The position numbers and the translations under genes are program-made. A DNA stretch of 64,000 nt from an uncultured Olsenella sp. Its GTDB lineage: Bacteria; Actinomycetota; Coriobacteriia; Coriobacteriales; Atopobiaceae. Under the pieces are notes generated by a model. It searched no databases. It was not told where the DNA came from and saw nothing but the letters and a program-made list of their open reading frames with translations. The stretch spans positions 1-64,000 of the forward strand of contig OMVJ01000014.1 in NCBI GenBank assembly GCA_900314495.1. Reading direction: 5' to 3'. Shown in pieces: positions 7,724 through 15,891 of this stretch (its first letter is position 1; each line of letters opens with the position of its first letter).

Positions 7724-8368
7724 CTAGAACTCTGCGAACCTCGGCTCGCCAACGGTGCACAGGTCGTCGCCGTTGGCGAGCTCCCTCATGGCCGCAACAA
7801 AGGCCTGCTCGTCCCCTGTGCGGAAGTTGGCCGTCAGCTGCACGTCCTCGGAGAAGATCGTGTCTCGCACCTTGCCGCGGCAGTCCGCCACAAGCCGCTC
7901 CACGCGTCCGTAGGCGGAGTAGGGCATGACCACCGTCACGCGCGTGACCAGGGTCATGGTCACCACCTTCTGCCCCGCCTGCGCCGCGGCCACGGCCTCC
8001 TGGGTCGCGGCGGTGTAGGCGCGCACCAGCCCGCCCGGCCCCAGCTTCACGCCGCCAAAGTAGCGCGTGACCACGCAGCACACGTCCTGCAGGCCCGCGC
8101 CGCGCAGCACCTCCAGCACGGGCTGCCCGGCGGTGCCCTGGGGCTCGCCGTCGTCAGACCGCTTCTCCCGCCCGTCGCTCAGAATCCACGCGGGCACGTT
8201 GTGGCGGGCGTCGTGGTGGCGCGCCCGCACGACGGATATGAACTCGTTGGCCTCCCGCTCGGACGTCACCTGGCAGAGCTGCGCAATGAAGCGGCTGCGC
8301 CTGTCCTCGAACTCCCCCTGCGCCTCACAGTCCCCGGCAAGGGTCAGGTACTCCGCCTTCTGCGCCAA
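7724..8368 (-). CDS. IMPACT/YigZ family protein
   Basis: A 215-residue protein of the UPF0029 (YigZ/IMPACT N-terminal) family. Visible hallmarks are RSRFIAQL near residue 23, the signature block SDDGEPQGTAGQPVLEVL, VVTRYFGGVKLGPGGLVRAY, and a C-terminal ferredoxin-like domain. Bacterial members are linked to translation or ribosome quality but have no settled reaction. I start at a TTG (8368) because AAGGAGG lies 6 nt upstream; the open frame continues further only as Ala/Arg-rich noise. It lies downstream of the EIIA gene, separated by that gene's terminator. Confidence 0.88.
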   Translation of the reverse strand: MAQKAEYLTLAGDCEAQGEFEDRRSRFIAQLCQVTSEREANEFISVVRARHHDARHNVPAWILSDGREKRSDDGEPQGTAGQPVLEVLRGAGLQDVCCVVTRYFGGVKLGPGGLVRAYTAATQEAVAAAQAGQKVVTMTLVTRVTVVMPYSAYGRVERLVADCRGKVRDTIFSEDVQLTANFRTGDEQAFVAAMRELANGDDLCTVGEPRFAEF

Positions 8369-8442
8369 GCTCTCCTCCTTCAACAACCGCTGTGCCGCAG
8401 CAACCACGCGGCAACAACGCCGCAACCACGCGGCCACCGCAC

Positions 8443-8478
8443 AAACAAGGGCCGACGCCATGAAGCAGGCGCCGGCCC
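8443..8478 (-). terminator. Terminator of the EIIA(Glc) gene
   Basis: Minus-strand GGCCGGCGCC-N8-GGCGTCGGCC (one internal mismatch) followed by a short T-rich stretch, about 25 nt after the stop. Confidence 0.55.
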
Positions 8479-8503
8479 AAAACGCACCGTCCGATGCGCA
8501 AGC

Positions 8504-9031
8504 CTACTTGGTGATCTTCAGGACCTGGGTGCCGGCCTGGACGTCGCCCGAGCCAACGGGCTCCACGGCAGCGTAGTCGTCCGTGTTGGTGATGACCGTG
8601 ATCACGACGTCGTTGTAGCCGGCGGCGGCAACCTTCGCGCGGTCGAACTTGAGCAGCGGGTCGCCCGCCTGGACCATCTCTTCCTTCTGGGTGTAGACCT
8701 CGAAGCCGTCACCCTTCATGTTGACCGTGTCGATGCCAACGTGAATGAGAACCTCCACGCCGTCATTGGAGAGCAGGCCCTGGGCGTGCGGCATGGCAGC
8801 GGTGATCTTGCCGGAAACCGGGGCGTACACGATGCCGTCCGACGGCTGGATGCCCACGGCCCTGCCCATGGCACCCGAGGCAAAGACGGGATCGGGAATC
8901 TCCTCCATGGGGATGAGCTTGCCCGTGGCGGCGGCATAGACGGCGTCTGCGCTCGGCGTCACGTCAAGCTTTGCAGGCTTGGAGGGCTTTGCCGGCTCCG
9001 CCTTCTTCTTGAACCTATCGAAAAAGCCCAT
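8504..9031 (-). CDS. crr: PTS EIIA component, glucose type (single domain)
   Basis: Phosphocarrier that accepts phosphate from HPr. The EIIA(Glc) core is complete: ATGKLIPMEEIPDPVFA, the AVGIQPSDG strand, VYAPVSGKI, the first active-site histidine in MPHAQGLLSNDG and the phosphorylated histidine in VLIHVGIDTV. An N-terminal amphipathic basic helix (MGFFDRFKKK) precedes a Pro/Lys linker, as in free-standing EIIA that touches the membrane. The ATG at 9031 is 8 nt after GAGGAG. No EIICB partner is next to it, so it must serve transporters elsewhere and may have a regulatory role. Confidence 0.93.
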   Translation of the reverse strand: MGFFDRFKKKAEPAKPSKPAKLDVTPSADAVYAAATGKLIPMEEIPDPVFASGAMGRAVGIQPSDGIVYAPVSGKITAAMPHAQGLLSNDGVEVLIHVGIDTVNMKGDGFEVYTQKEEMVQAGDPLLKFDRAKVAAAGYNDVVITVITNTDDYAAVEPVGSGDVQAGTQVLKITK

Positions 9032-9040
9032 CACGATCAC

Positions 9041-9320
9041 TCCTCTTTCTTGCGCCGCACGGCATGCGACTATCCGAAAGCCTTGAACATCGTTCTAGTC
9101 TAGCAGCAATGTCTTACCCACTATGCCCAAAACGTGTCATATGGAAGGCAAACCAAAAGCCGAGCGCACATTTGTTGCCGTTGGATGCATTCCCGTGCAA
9201 GTTTGGCGCAAGCCGTGGCGCGGCGGGCGGCCACGCCGGTGGCCTGGGGGGTATTCCGAGCAGCGCGAGGTACCGGCTGTGTGCAAACGAAGGTTTCGAC
9301 CCAGCGCGGCAAAACCGTGG
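9041..9320. other. Intergenic stretch between crr and rnpB
   Basis: About 280 bp with no convincing gene. It should hold the crr promoter (minus) and the upstream region of rnpB (plus). I see no clear repeat or conserved RNA element in it. Confidence 0.5.
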
Positions 9321-9326
9321 TAGAAT
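9321..9326 (+). promoter_or_regulatory. -10 box of rnpB
   Basis: TAGAAT lies about 9-12 nt before the expected 5' end of RNase P RNA. The -35 is not obvious. Confidence 0.55.
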
Positions 9327-9334
9327 CGCTTCCG

Positions 9335-9598
9335 CGAAGTGGGCCAGACGATCGCGGGGCTTGCGTTCCGTATGGGACGTGAGTCATGAGGAAAGTCCGG
9401 GCTCCACAGGGCAGGAAGCTGGCTAACGGCCAGGCGGGGTGACCCGACGGAAAGCGCCGCAGAAAAGAAGACTCCCGCTGCCTGCGCAAGCAGGTGAGAG
9501 AAAAGCTGAAACGGTGGTGCAAGAGACCACCAGCGTCGTGGCAACACGGCGGCTTGGCAAGCCCCTTCCGGAGCAAACGCAAATAGGAGCCAGCCGGC
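9335..9598 (+). ncRNA. rnpB: RNase P RNA, 5' part only (3' half missing)
   Basis: The 5' P1/P2 strand (AAGTGGGCCAG...) is followed by the hallmark GAGGAAAGTCCGGGCTCC (9388-9405, CR-I/P4 5' strand). Then come GCTGAAACGGTGGTGCAAGA and GACCACC (CR-II), GGCGGCTTGGCAAGCCCC, GGAGCAAACGC and AAATAGG (P11-P12 region). After about 9590 the match ends. The 'GGGTAGGNNGCTTGAG' segment and the 3' strand of P4, normally ACAGAA-CCCGGCTTA, are absent, and so is a partner for the P1 5' arm. I searched to 10044 by eye. The catalytic core cannot fold without them. The break coincides with a block of tandem repeats, so misassembly, a split gene or a second intact copy are all possible. Confidence 0.85.
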
Positions 9599-9611
9599 GC
9601 AGCCCCGCCGC

Positions 9612-9673
9612 CCGCGGCTCGTCCGAACCCCATCCACGGCGTCCGCGGCTCGTCCGAACCCCATCCACGGCGC
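9612..9673. repeat. 31-bp tandem repeat, two copies
   Basis: Units of 31 bp begin CCGCGGCTCGTCCGAACCCC at 9612 and 9643 and are identical except at the last base. They sit exactly where the rnpB sequence is lost. Confidence 0.85.
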
Positions 9674-9684
9674 AACCGAGACTC

Positions 9685-9820
9685 GCCCGAACTTGGTGTA
9701 CTCCAACTTCCGACAAAGCGAGGGCCGTTTCGGGCCAATCGTGTCCGAACTTGGTGTACTCCAGCTTCCGACCTGGCGAGGCCCATTTGGCGCCGATTTT
9801 GTCCGAAGCTGGTGTACACC
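9685..9820. repeat. 58-bp tandem palindromic repeat, two full copies plus one partial
   Basis: CCGAA(C/G)(T/C)TGGTGTAC starts at 9687, 9745 and 9803, spaced exactly 58 bp. Each unit contains a roughly 30-bp imperfect palindrome centred on GTAC: GTCCGAACTTGGTGTAC and its mirror, with C-C and T-T mismatches. The spacers between palindromes differ. It resembles dispersed extragenic palindromes rather than a coding repeat. Confidence 0.8.
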
Positions 9821-10044
9821 GCAAACGGCAAGCGCGCGTGGACACGCCGTCATGGCCAAGCTACGCGCCGCCACCCCTTGCACGACGACGGAACGGCAAC
9901 TGTGCACAAAAAGATGCCGCACCCCAGGCTGGGACGCGGCACCCACATGTTTGGCCAAAGCTTTACGAAGCCCTACCCCACTGCCATTGCGGACCACGGC
10001 GGGGCGCTCACTCGCGCGGTGCCCCACCCGCAGCAGACCGGAAG
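9821..10044. other. Intergenic stretch after the repeats
   Basis: About 220 bp between the 58-bp repeats and the end of divIVA. No gene, tRNA or RNase P 3' end is visible. GGGGCGCTCACTCGCGCGGTGCCCC near 10000-10024 can form a hairpin and may end divIVA transcription. Confidence 0.4.
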
Positions 10045-10782
10045 CTAGTCCAGGTCAGAGAACTCCTCGCCTGGCTTGGAAGCCATGGGAGCGGTTGCGA
10101 AGGGGGCTGCGGGCTGCGCGGTGGCAGCGGGAGCCTCAGGCGCGGCGGCGGGGGCGGGAGCCGGCTGGGCGGGGGCGGCAGGAGCGGGCGCTGCCTCCAC
10201 GGCGGCGGGGAAGACGGAGTCAGCGTCGTCCATGAAGTGCTGCAGCAGCTTCTTGTACTCGGCGCGGAAGTCCTCGCGGGACTGCTTCAGTCGGTCAATC
10301 TCGTCCAGCTCGTTCTGCTTCTCGGCCAGGGCCTGGCGAATGACCTCGCGGGCCTTCTGGTCGGCCTCGTTGCGAATGCGCTCGGCGTTGTCCTTAGCGT
10401 CGGCAACCAGCTTGTCGGCGCTCTTCTGAGCGACGATGAGGACCTGGGAGATCTGGTGCTCGGAGGCGGCCATGTCAACCGTGGAGGTGCTGGCGGCAGG
10501 CGCGGGAGCCGCGGAGGCGGCGGCAGCGGCCCTGGAGTTGGCCTCGGCAGCCTCGGCCTCGGCCTCGGCGACCTGCTGCTGCAGGACGGCGACCTGCGCC
10601 TGGGAGGACTGCAGCTGGGACTCGCTGGTGTTCAGGCGGCCCTTGAGGTCGGCGATCTTCTGCAGCATGGAGTCCACCTCGGTGGAGAGCTGCTCCAGGA
10701 AGTTGTCCACCTCCTCGGTGTCATAGCCATGCTTGGACGGGGAGAACGTGAGTTGTTCGATATCTGCAGGAGTGATAGCCAT
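10045..10782 (-). CDS. divIVA: DivIVA/Wag31-like polar growth and division protein
   Basis: Cytoplasmic coiled-coil scaffold that senses negative membrane curvature. The lipid-binding DivIVA head is clear: MAITPADIEQLTFSPSKHGYD with the following TEEVDNFLEQL. A coiled coil spans about residues 25-85, an Ala/Pro-rich linker about 85-105, and a second coiled coil about 107-185 (VAQKSADKLVADAKDNAERI). The C-terminal 55 residues are Ala/Pro-rich and disordered, ending GEEFSDLD. It is the last gene of the ftsZ-side cluster, after yggT, as usual in Gram-positive bacteria. ATG with AAAGGGACAAG upstream. Confidence 0.95.
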   Translation of the reverse strand: MAITPADIEQLTFSPSKHGYDTEEVDNFLEQLSTEVDSMLQKIADLKGRLNTSESQLQSSQAQVAVLQQQVAEAEAEAAEANSRAAAAASAAPAPAASTSTVDMAASEHQISQVLIVAQKSADKLVADAKDNAERIRNEADQKAREVIRQALAEKQNELDEIDRLKQSREDFRAEYKKLLQHFMDDADSVFPAAVEAAPAPAAPAQPAPAPAAAPEAPAATAQPAAPFATAPMASKPGEEFSDLD

Positions 10783-10917
10783 TTCTTGTCCCTTTCAACT
10801 GTACGCAGAGCGTTGCTTCCAGATTCTACAACCTCGCCTCGCACAAGTCTGCGTCATATCTTGCACGAGGCGCAACCACATACCCGCAACGCCACCCGGT
10901 GGCGCGCGCAGCGGGAC

Positions 10918-11187
10918 CTACAACAGAACGAGCAGCCTGACCACCAGCCTCAGAGCGAGCTCCAGCGCGATCATGGCAATCCAGGGCGAGAAGTCGATTC
11001 CCCCCAGAGGCGGGACCCAACGCCGGAAGAGGTTCACGTACGGGCTCACGAGGCTGTCGATGGCACCCTCCACATCCTGCAGGATTCCGCCGTTGGGGCG
11101 CGGAAACCAGGACATGATGCACCAGACGAGCACAAGAATCTCGTAGAACTGGACGAGCCCGTTCAGAAGCCTGATGAACGAATACAT
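10918..11187 (-). CDS. yggT: YggT/YlmG family membrane protein
   Basis: An 89-residue protein with two hydrophobic helices (about 5-25 and 68-88) flanking WFPRPNGGILQDVEGAIDSL and YVNLFRRWVPPLGGIDFSPW, the pattern of the YggT family. Members sit in division clusters and affect nucleoid or septum organisation; no reaction is known. It lies between proC and divIVA with short gaps and is probably co-transcribed. Confidence 0.9.
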   Translation of the reverse strand: MYSFIRLLNGLVQFYEILVLVWCIMSWFPRPNGGILQDVEGAIDSLVSPYVNLFRRWVPPLGGIDFSPWIAMIALELALRLVVRLLVLL

Positions 11188-11208
11188 GACGAACGACAGC
11201 CAGCCTTT

Positions 11209-12018
11209 CTAGTTGCCCGCCAGCTCGCGCGTGCGCGCGAGCGCGGCGTCAACCGCCTCGTAGGAGCCCTCCACAAGCAGGGGCTCCAGCTCATACAGCG
11301 CCGCCGCCGTCGTGCCGCCCGGGGACGTAACCTTCTCCACGTACTGCCTGGGATGCTCCCCCGTCTGCAGCAGCGACTTGGCGACGCCCAGCATGGTGGC
11401 CTCCACCATCTCGCGGCAGGCGGAAGCGGGAAGGCCCGCACGTATGCCCGCCCGCGTGAGGGCGTCCACGAAGAGCGCGAAGTAGGCGGGGCCGCAGCTC
11501 ACGACGGCACCCTCCGCGTCCAGCTGGTCCTCCCGCATGACCTGGGCGGAGCCCAGCGCGGCGAAGACGGACTGCACCAGCTGCACGTCGGCGGGAGTGG
11601 CGGTGGCGGCCGGCGCAAGGGCCGTGGCGCCGGAGAGCACCTGGATGGGCAGGTTGGGCATGGCGCGCACCACGCGGGAGCCGGGCATTGCCGCCTGCAG
11701 CGTCTTGAGGTTCACTCCCGCGGCAATGGAGACGACCAGCCTGCCGGCCAGAGCCTCGCTCAGCCCCTCCATGACGGCCCCCAGGACCTGCGGCTTGACG
11801 GCCAGGATGACCACGTCCGTCTGGCGCGCGGCCAGGTCCGCCGCGTCCGCGCAGACGACGCAGCCCAGCTTGGCCAGCGGGTCCGTCTTGTCGGTTTGAT
11901 GGTCGCACACGTACACGTTGGCGGCGGGCAGGGCGCCCGACGCCACCACGCCGCGCGCGATGGCCCCTCCCATGGAGCCCGTGCCGACTACGCCGATGGT
12001 TGCGGTGATCTTCCCCAT
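11209..12018 (-). CDS. proC: Pyrroline-5-carboxylate reductase
   Basis: Final step of proline synthesis: 1-pyrroline-5-carboxylate plus NAD(P)H gives proline. The N-terminal Rossmann motif is GVVGTGSMGGAIARG, followed by VILAVKPQVL and RAMPNLPIQV. The C-terminal dimer domain contains the family signature block around EKVTSPGGTTAAALYELE. At 269 residues it is full length. It starts 2 nt after the sepF stop, in the conserved sepF-proC-yggT-divIVA order. Confidence 0.95.
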   Translation of the reverse strand: MGKITATIGVVGTGSMGGAIARGVVASGALPAANVYVCDHQTDKTDPLAKLGCVVCADAADLAARQTDVVILAVKPQVLGAVMEGLSEALAGRLVVSIAAGVNLKTLQAAMPGSRVVRAMPNLPIQVLSGATALAPAATATPADVQLVQSVFAALGSAQVMREDQLDAEGAVVSCGPAYFALFVDALTRAGIRAGLPASACREMVEATMLGVAKSLLQTGEHPRQYVEKVTSPGGTTAAALYELEPLLVEGSYEAVDAALARTRELAGN

Positions 12019-12020
12019 GG

Positions 12021-12632
12021 CTAGGCCTGCGCGCTTCCGTTGGCGATGAGGCGCTCCACGTCCGCCCTGTTGAGCTCTATGCCGGCGGGCAGCACCGCGA
12101 AGGTGGTGGCGTCGATCTGCTGCACCTGGCCGTCGATGCCGAAGGAGAGGCCGAAGCAGAAGTCCAGGATGCGCGTGGCCACGGAGCTGGGAATCTGCGA
12201 GAGGATGATGACCACGGGCTGGTTGGTCTTCACGCGGCGCACCACGCCCTGCACGTCGTCGTAGGCGGCGGCGCGGAGCACGTACGGGGGCAGCTGGCCG
12301 GAGGCGTTCATCTTTCCGGCCCCGTCGTCGCGCGTGGCGTACGCCGGGCGCGCGCCGTCCTCGCGGCGGTAGCTGGGCGCATAGCCCGCGTCGTCCAGGT
12401 TCTGGCCCTCGTAGCTGGTGGGGCCGCCGGCGTTGTTGCTCACCGGGCGACCGGAGCGCGTGTACACGGAGACGGACTCCGCCTCCGGGCGCGGGGTGTT
12501 GCCCAGAAGGCCGCTCCCCTGCTCCTCGGGCTCGTCGTCATAGTCGTCCTCGTAGTAGTCGTCCTCGTAGTAGTCGTCGTCGTTCGAGTTCTTGCTCCCG
12601 AAGCGGTCGCGCAGGTTGTCCAACAGGCCCAT
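12021..12632 (-). CDS. sepF: SepF cell-division protein
   Basis: Membrane anchor for FtsZ in bacteria without FtsA or as its partner. The N-terminal amphipathic anchor is MGLLDNLRDRFGSKN, followed by an Asp/Tyr-rich acidic run (about 18-35) and a disordered linker to about residue 115. The folded SepF core (about 115-200) has VVRRVKTNQPVVIILSQIP, RILDFCFGLSFGIDG and TFAVLPAGIEL, including the conserved glycine dimer contact. At 203 residues it is typical. No ftsA is present in this cluster, so SepF is probably the main FtsZ tether. Confidence 0.95.
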   Translation of the reverse strand: MGLLDNLRDRFGSKNSNDDDYYEDDYYEDDYDDEPEEQGSGLLGNTPRPEAESVSVYTRSGRPVSNNAGGPTSYEGQNLDDAGYAPSYRREDGARPAYATRDDGAGKMNASGQLPPYVLRAAAYDDVQGVVRRVKTNQPVVIILSQIPSSVATRILDFCFGLSFGIDGQVQQIDATTFAVLPAGIELNRADVERLIANGSAQA

Positions 12633-12639
12633 GGTCTTG

Positions 12640-12727
12640 CCTTTCTCCTATGTGCTTTCGCGTCTGTCGTGCGTTTGTGCTGCGTGCGTTGTCTTGCGTG
12701 TTGCGAGCCCCGTGCCGGGTTCCCGGC
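12640..12727 (-). promoter_or_regulatory. A/C-rich leader upstream of sepF
   Basis: Read on the minus strand the 90 nt before sepF are rich in A and C and carry CGCAGCACAAACGCACGAC. This nearly matches a motif in the ftsZ and ftsL leaders. AGGAGAAAGG provides the ribosome binding site. Confidence 0.5.
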
Positions 12728-13459
12728 CTAGGCCAGTGCGTAGTTGGGGTCGAAGACGGTCCGTCCCAGCCTGACCAGGGTGGACCCCTCCTCGACGGCA
12801 ATCTGGAAGTCGTCGCTCATGCCGCACGAGAGGATGGGGAGTTCAAGCCCCGTCCTTCCCCGCAGCTCCACCTCCAGCTCGCGCAGGCCGCTGAAGGTGC
12901 TGCGGGCGGCGTCCGGGTCGTGCGCGGGCGCCATCGTCATGAGGCCCATGAGCTCCATGTTGGGAAGCCCGGCCAGGCGCTCCGCGGCCTCCCGCGCCGC
13001 GTCGGGCGTGAAGCCGGACTTGGACTCCTCGCCCGAGACGTTGACCTCGATCAGGAAGCGCGTGGTCACGCCGTGGCTGACCGAGCGCTTGCTGATGGCG
13101 TTGGCCAGGTGCTCCGATGAGACCGAGTGGACCAGCGCCACCTTGCCCACCACCTGGTTGATCTTGTTGGTCTGGAGGTTGCCGATCATGTCGAAGCGGG
13201 CGGCAGCCATCTCCGGGTGCTGCGCGGCACCCGCGAGCTTACGCGTCAGCTCCTGTGGGCGGTTCTCGCCGAAGGCGCGGTAGCCCTGCCTCCAGGCGCA
13301 GAGCACCTCGTCCGGCCCGACCGTCTTGGAAACCGCGAGCAGCATGACCTCGCCGGCATCCCTGCCCGCGCGGGCCGCGCTGGCCTGGATGCGCTCAAGG
13401 ATGCGCGCGCGGCGCTCCCCCAAGAACTCCTCGTACCTCTGTAGATCCTCAGCGGACAT
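12728..13459 (-). CDS. yggS: YggS/YlmE family PLP-binding protein (PLP homeostasis)
   Basis: Fold-type III PLP protein without known enzymatic activity; family members control vitamin B6 and amino-acid pools. The PLP lysine lies in LLAVSKTVGPDEV near residue 40, followed by FGENRPQEL, FDMIGNLQTNK, SVSSEHLANAI and the phosphate-binding C-terminal SCGMSDDFQIAVEEGST. The start is the ATG at 13459, 5 nt after the pgeF stop; an earlier ATG at 13465 overlaps that stop. Full length at 243 residues. Position between pgeF and sepF is conserved. Confidence 0.93.
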   Translation of the reverse strand: MSAEDLQRYEEFLGERRARILERIQASAARAGRDAGEVMLLAVSKTVGPDEVLCAWRQGYRAFGENRPQELTRKLAGAAQHPEMAAARFDMIGNLQTNKINQVVGKVALVHSVSSEHLANAISKRSVSHGVTTRFLIEVNVSGEESKSGFTPDAAREAAERLAGLPNMELMGLMTMAPAHDPDAARSTFSGLRELEVELRGRTGLELPILSCGMSDDFQIAVEEGSTLVRLGRTVFDPNYALA

Positions 13460-13464
13460 CCGCA

Positions 13465-14313
13465 TCAGCTCCGTTGCGTCTTGTCCCCCGCTTGCGCGGG
13501 CCTTGCTTCCACCGGCGGCACGAACGCCAGGGCGCCGTGCCTGCCGCATGCGCCACCCTCGGCGCGATACGAAAAGAACCTACCCGTGCTGGAGGCGGTG
13601 GATGCGCTCACGGAGGCAATCTGCTCCGAAGCAACACCTTCCGCCGCCAGCGTCTGACGAATGCAGGCCTCCAGGTCCAGGTGGCGGGGCGATGCCTCCG
13701 CGACGGGGCCGAACTCCGCCACGAACCTGTCCATGAGGTCCTGCGAGACCTCGTAGTCCGCGGCGCCGATGTGGGGCCCCACGTAGGCCCGCACCTGGGA
13801 CGCCTGCGCGCCCGCTGCCTTGCACAGGACGCGCAGGGCCTTGGCCGAGATGTGCGCCACCGTGCCGCGCCAGCCCGAGTGGACGACCGCGAAGGCGCTC
13901 CGGGCCACCAGCACCACCGGCACACAGTCCGCGAAGCACAGCAGTACAGGCACGCCGGCGGCCGTGCAGACCACGGCGTCGGCCCCCTCGCGCGCCTCCT
14001 GCTGCGCGCGGGACACCTCCCGGGCGTCCGCGGAGGCCACTACCACCACGTGGTCGCCGTGCACCTGCCTGGGGTTCACGAGGTTTGCCGCCAGGCCCTC
14101 GGCACCAAGCGCGGCCAGCGCGCGACGGCGGTTCTCCGCCACCGCGGCCGCATCGTCGCCGCAGGCGTCGCCCAGGTTGAGCGACGCGTATTTCCCCGTG
14201 GAGACACCCCCCGTCCGCTCCGTGTAAGCGAACGTGACCCCGCCCGGACGACTCTCGTCGCCGATCAGGGTCACGCCATGGGAGGTGAATCTGCTCAGCC
14301 CAGGCTCACCCAT
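13465..14313 (-). CDS. pgeF: PgeF/YfiH multicopper-oxidase-like peptidoglycan editing factor
   Basis: Family proteins act as purine nucleoside phosphorylases and, in E. coli, remove wrongly made muropeptide precursors. The zinc site is visible as NPRQVHGDHVV, FADCVPVVLV and VVHSGWRGTVA. YVGPHIGAADYEV and a C-terminal SYRAEGGACGRHGALAF complete the family pattern. At 282 residues it is a full-length single domain. It follows ftsZ by 9 nt and precedes yggS, a standard arrangement. Confidence 0.93.
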   Translation of the reverse strand: MGEPGLSRFTSHGVTLIGDESRPGGVTFAYTERTGGVSTGKYASLNLGDACGDDAAAVAENRRRALAALGAEGLAANLVNPRQVHGDHVVVVASADAREVSRAQQEAREGADAVVCTAAGVPVLLCFADCVPVVLVARSAFAVVHSGWRGTVAHISAKALRVLCKAAGAQASQVRAYVGPHIGAADYEVSQDLMDRFVAEFGPVAEASPRHLDLEACIRQTLAAEGVASEQIASVSASTASSTGRFFSYRAEGGACGRHGALAFVPPVEARPAQAGDKTQRS

Positions 14314-14322
14314 GCTCAGCGC

Positions 14323-15468
<1,146 letters not shown>

Positions 15469-15728
15469 TGTTCCTCCTTGTGGCGACGGTCTGGGGCCTG
15501 CGCCGATTCCCTTTCGGTACTTGTTCGAGTGTGCTGCGTGTGATTCGTGTACGTGCGTGGTGCCTTGGTGCGGTAGTGCTGGTGCGGGGGTAGTGCGTTT
15601 TTGGTGCGATGGTGGTGCGTTTGAGCTGCGTTGGTGGTTCGTTTGTGATGCGTTCTTGCTGCGGTTTTGTTGAGAACGCCGAGGTAAAACCCTCAACCTC
15701 AGGTCAACCTCAACGCCTCTCACAAAGC
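15469..15728 (-). promoter_or_regulatory. Long A/C-rich 5' leader of ftsZ
   Basis: From the predicted start of transcription to the ATG are about 260 nt. The proximal 180 nt (15500-15680) are strikingly A/C-rich on the minus strand and built from CGCA, CACC and AACGCA words. They contain CGCAGCTCAAACGCACCACC, which recurs before ftsL. The part just after the start carries GCGTTGAGGTTGACC and TGAGGTTGAGGG direct repeats. Confidence 0.6.
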
Positions 15729-15733
15729 GCGTA

Positions 15734-15762
15734 ATAATTGCACGCCCAAAATCCTGCGTCAA
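15734..15762 (-). promoter_or_regulatory. Promoter of ftsZ
   Basis: -35 TTGACG (15757-15762), 17-nt spacer, -10 AATTAT (15734-15739) on the minus strand: a near-consensus housekeeping promoter. Confidence 0.8.
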
Positions 15763-15891
15763 GACATTTGTTGAAATTATGGAACGCGCAGGTAGATGGG
15801 GTTGTCATCACGTGTTGGGAATCTAAATCTCAACTTGAGGTTTACCCGGCCTCCACCCCTGCTTGAGGCTTCAACCCTCAAGCGCCAAACC
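15763..15891 (-). promoter_or_regulatory. ftsQ-ftsZ spacer with GAGG/TTGA inverted repeats
   Basis: Contains CTTGAGG-N7-CCTCAAG and CTCAA-G-TTGAG palindromes plus further TTGAGG words. They lie just upstream of the ftsZ promoter, so they could be operators; the regulator is unknown. Confidence 0.5.

Noticed and set aside
9612-9820. A CRISPR array at the 31-bp and 58-bp repeats
   Set aside because: The 31-bp units are contiguous with no spacers, and the 58-bp units are palindromic with related spacers; this is not CRISPR.
9439-12024. A plus-strand open frame of about 860 codons across the repeats and divIVA/yggT/proC
   Set aside because: It covers rnpB, repeats and three real minus-strand genes; composition is shadow-like.
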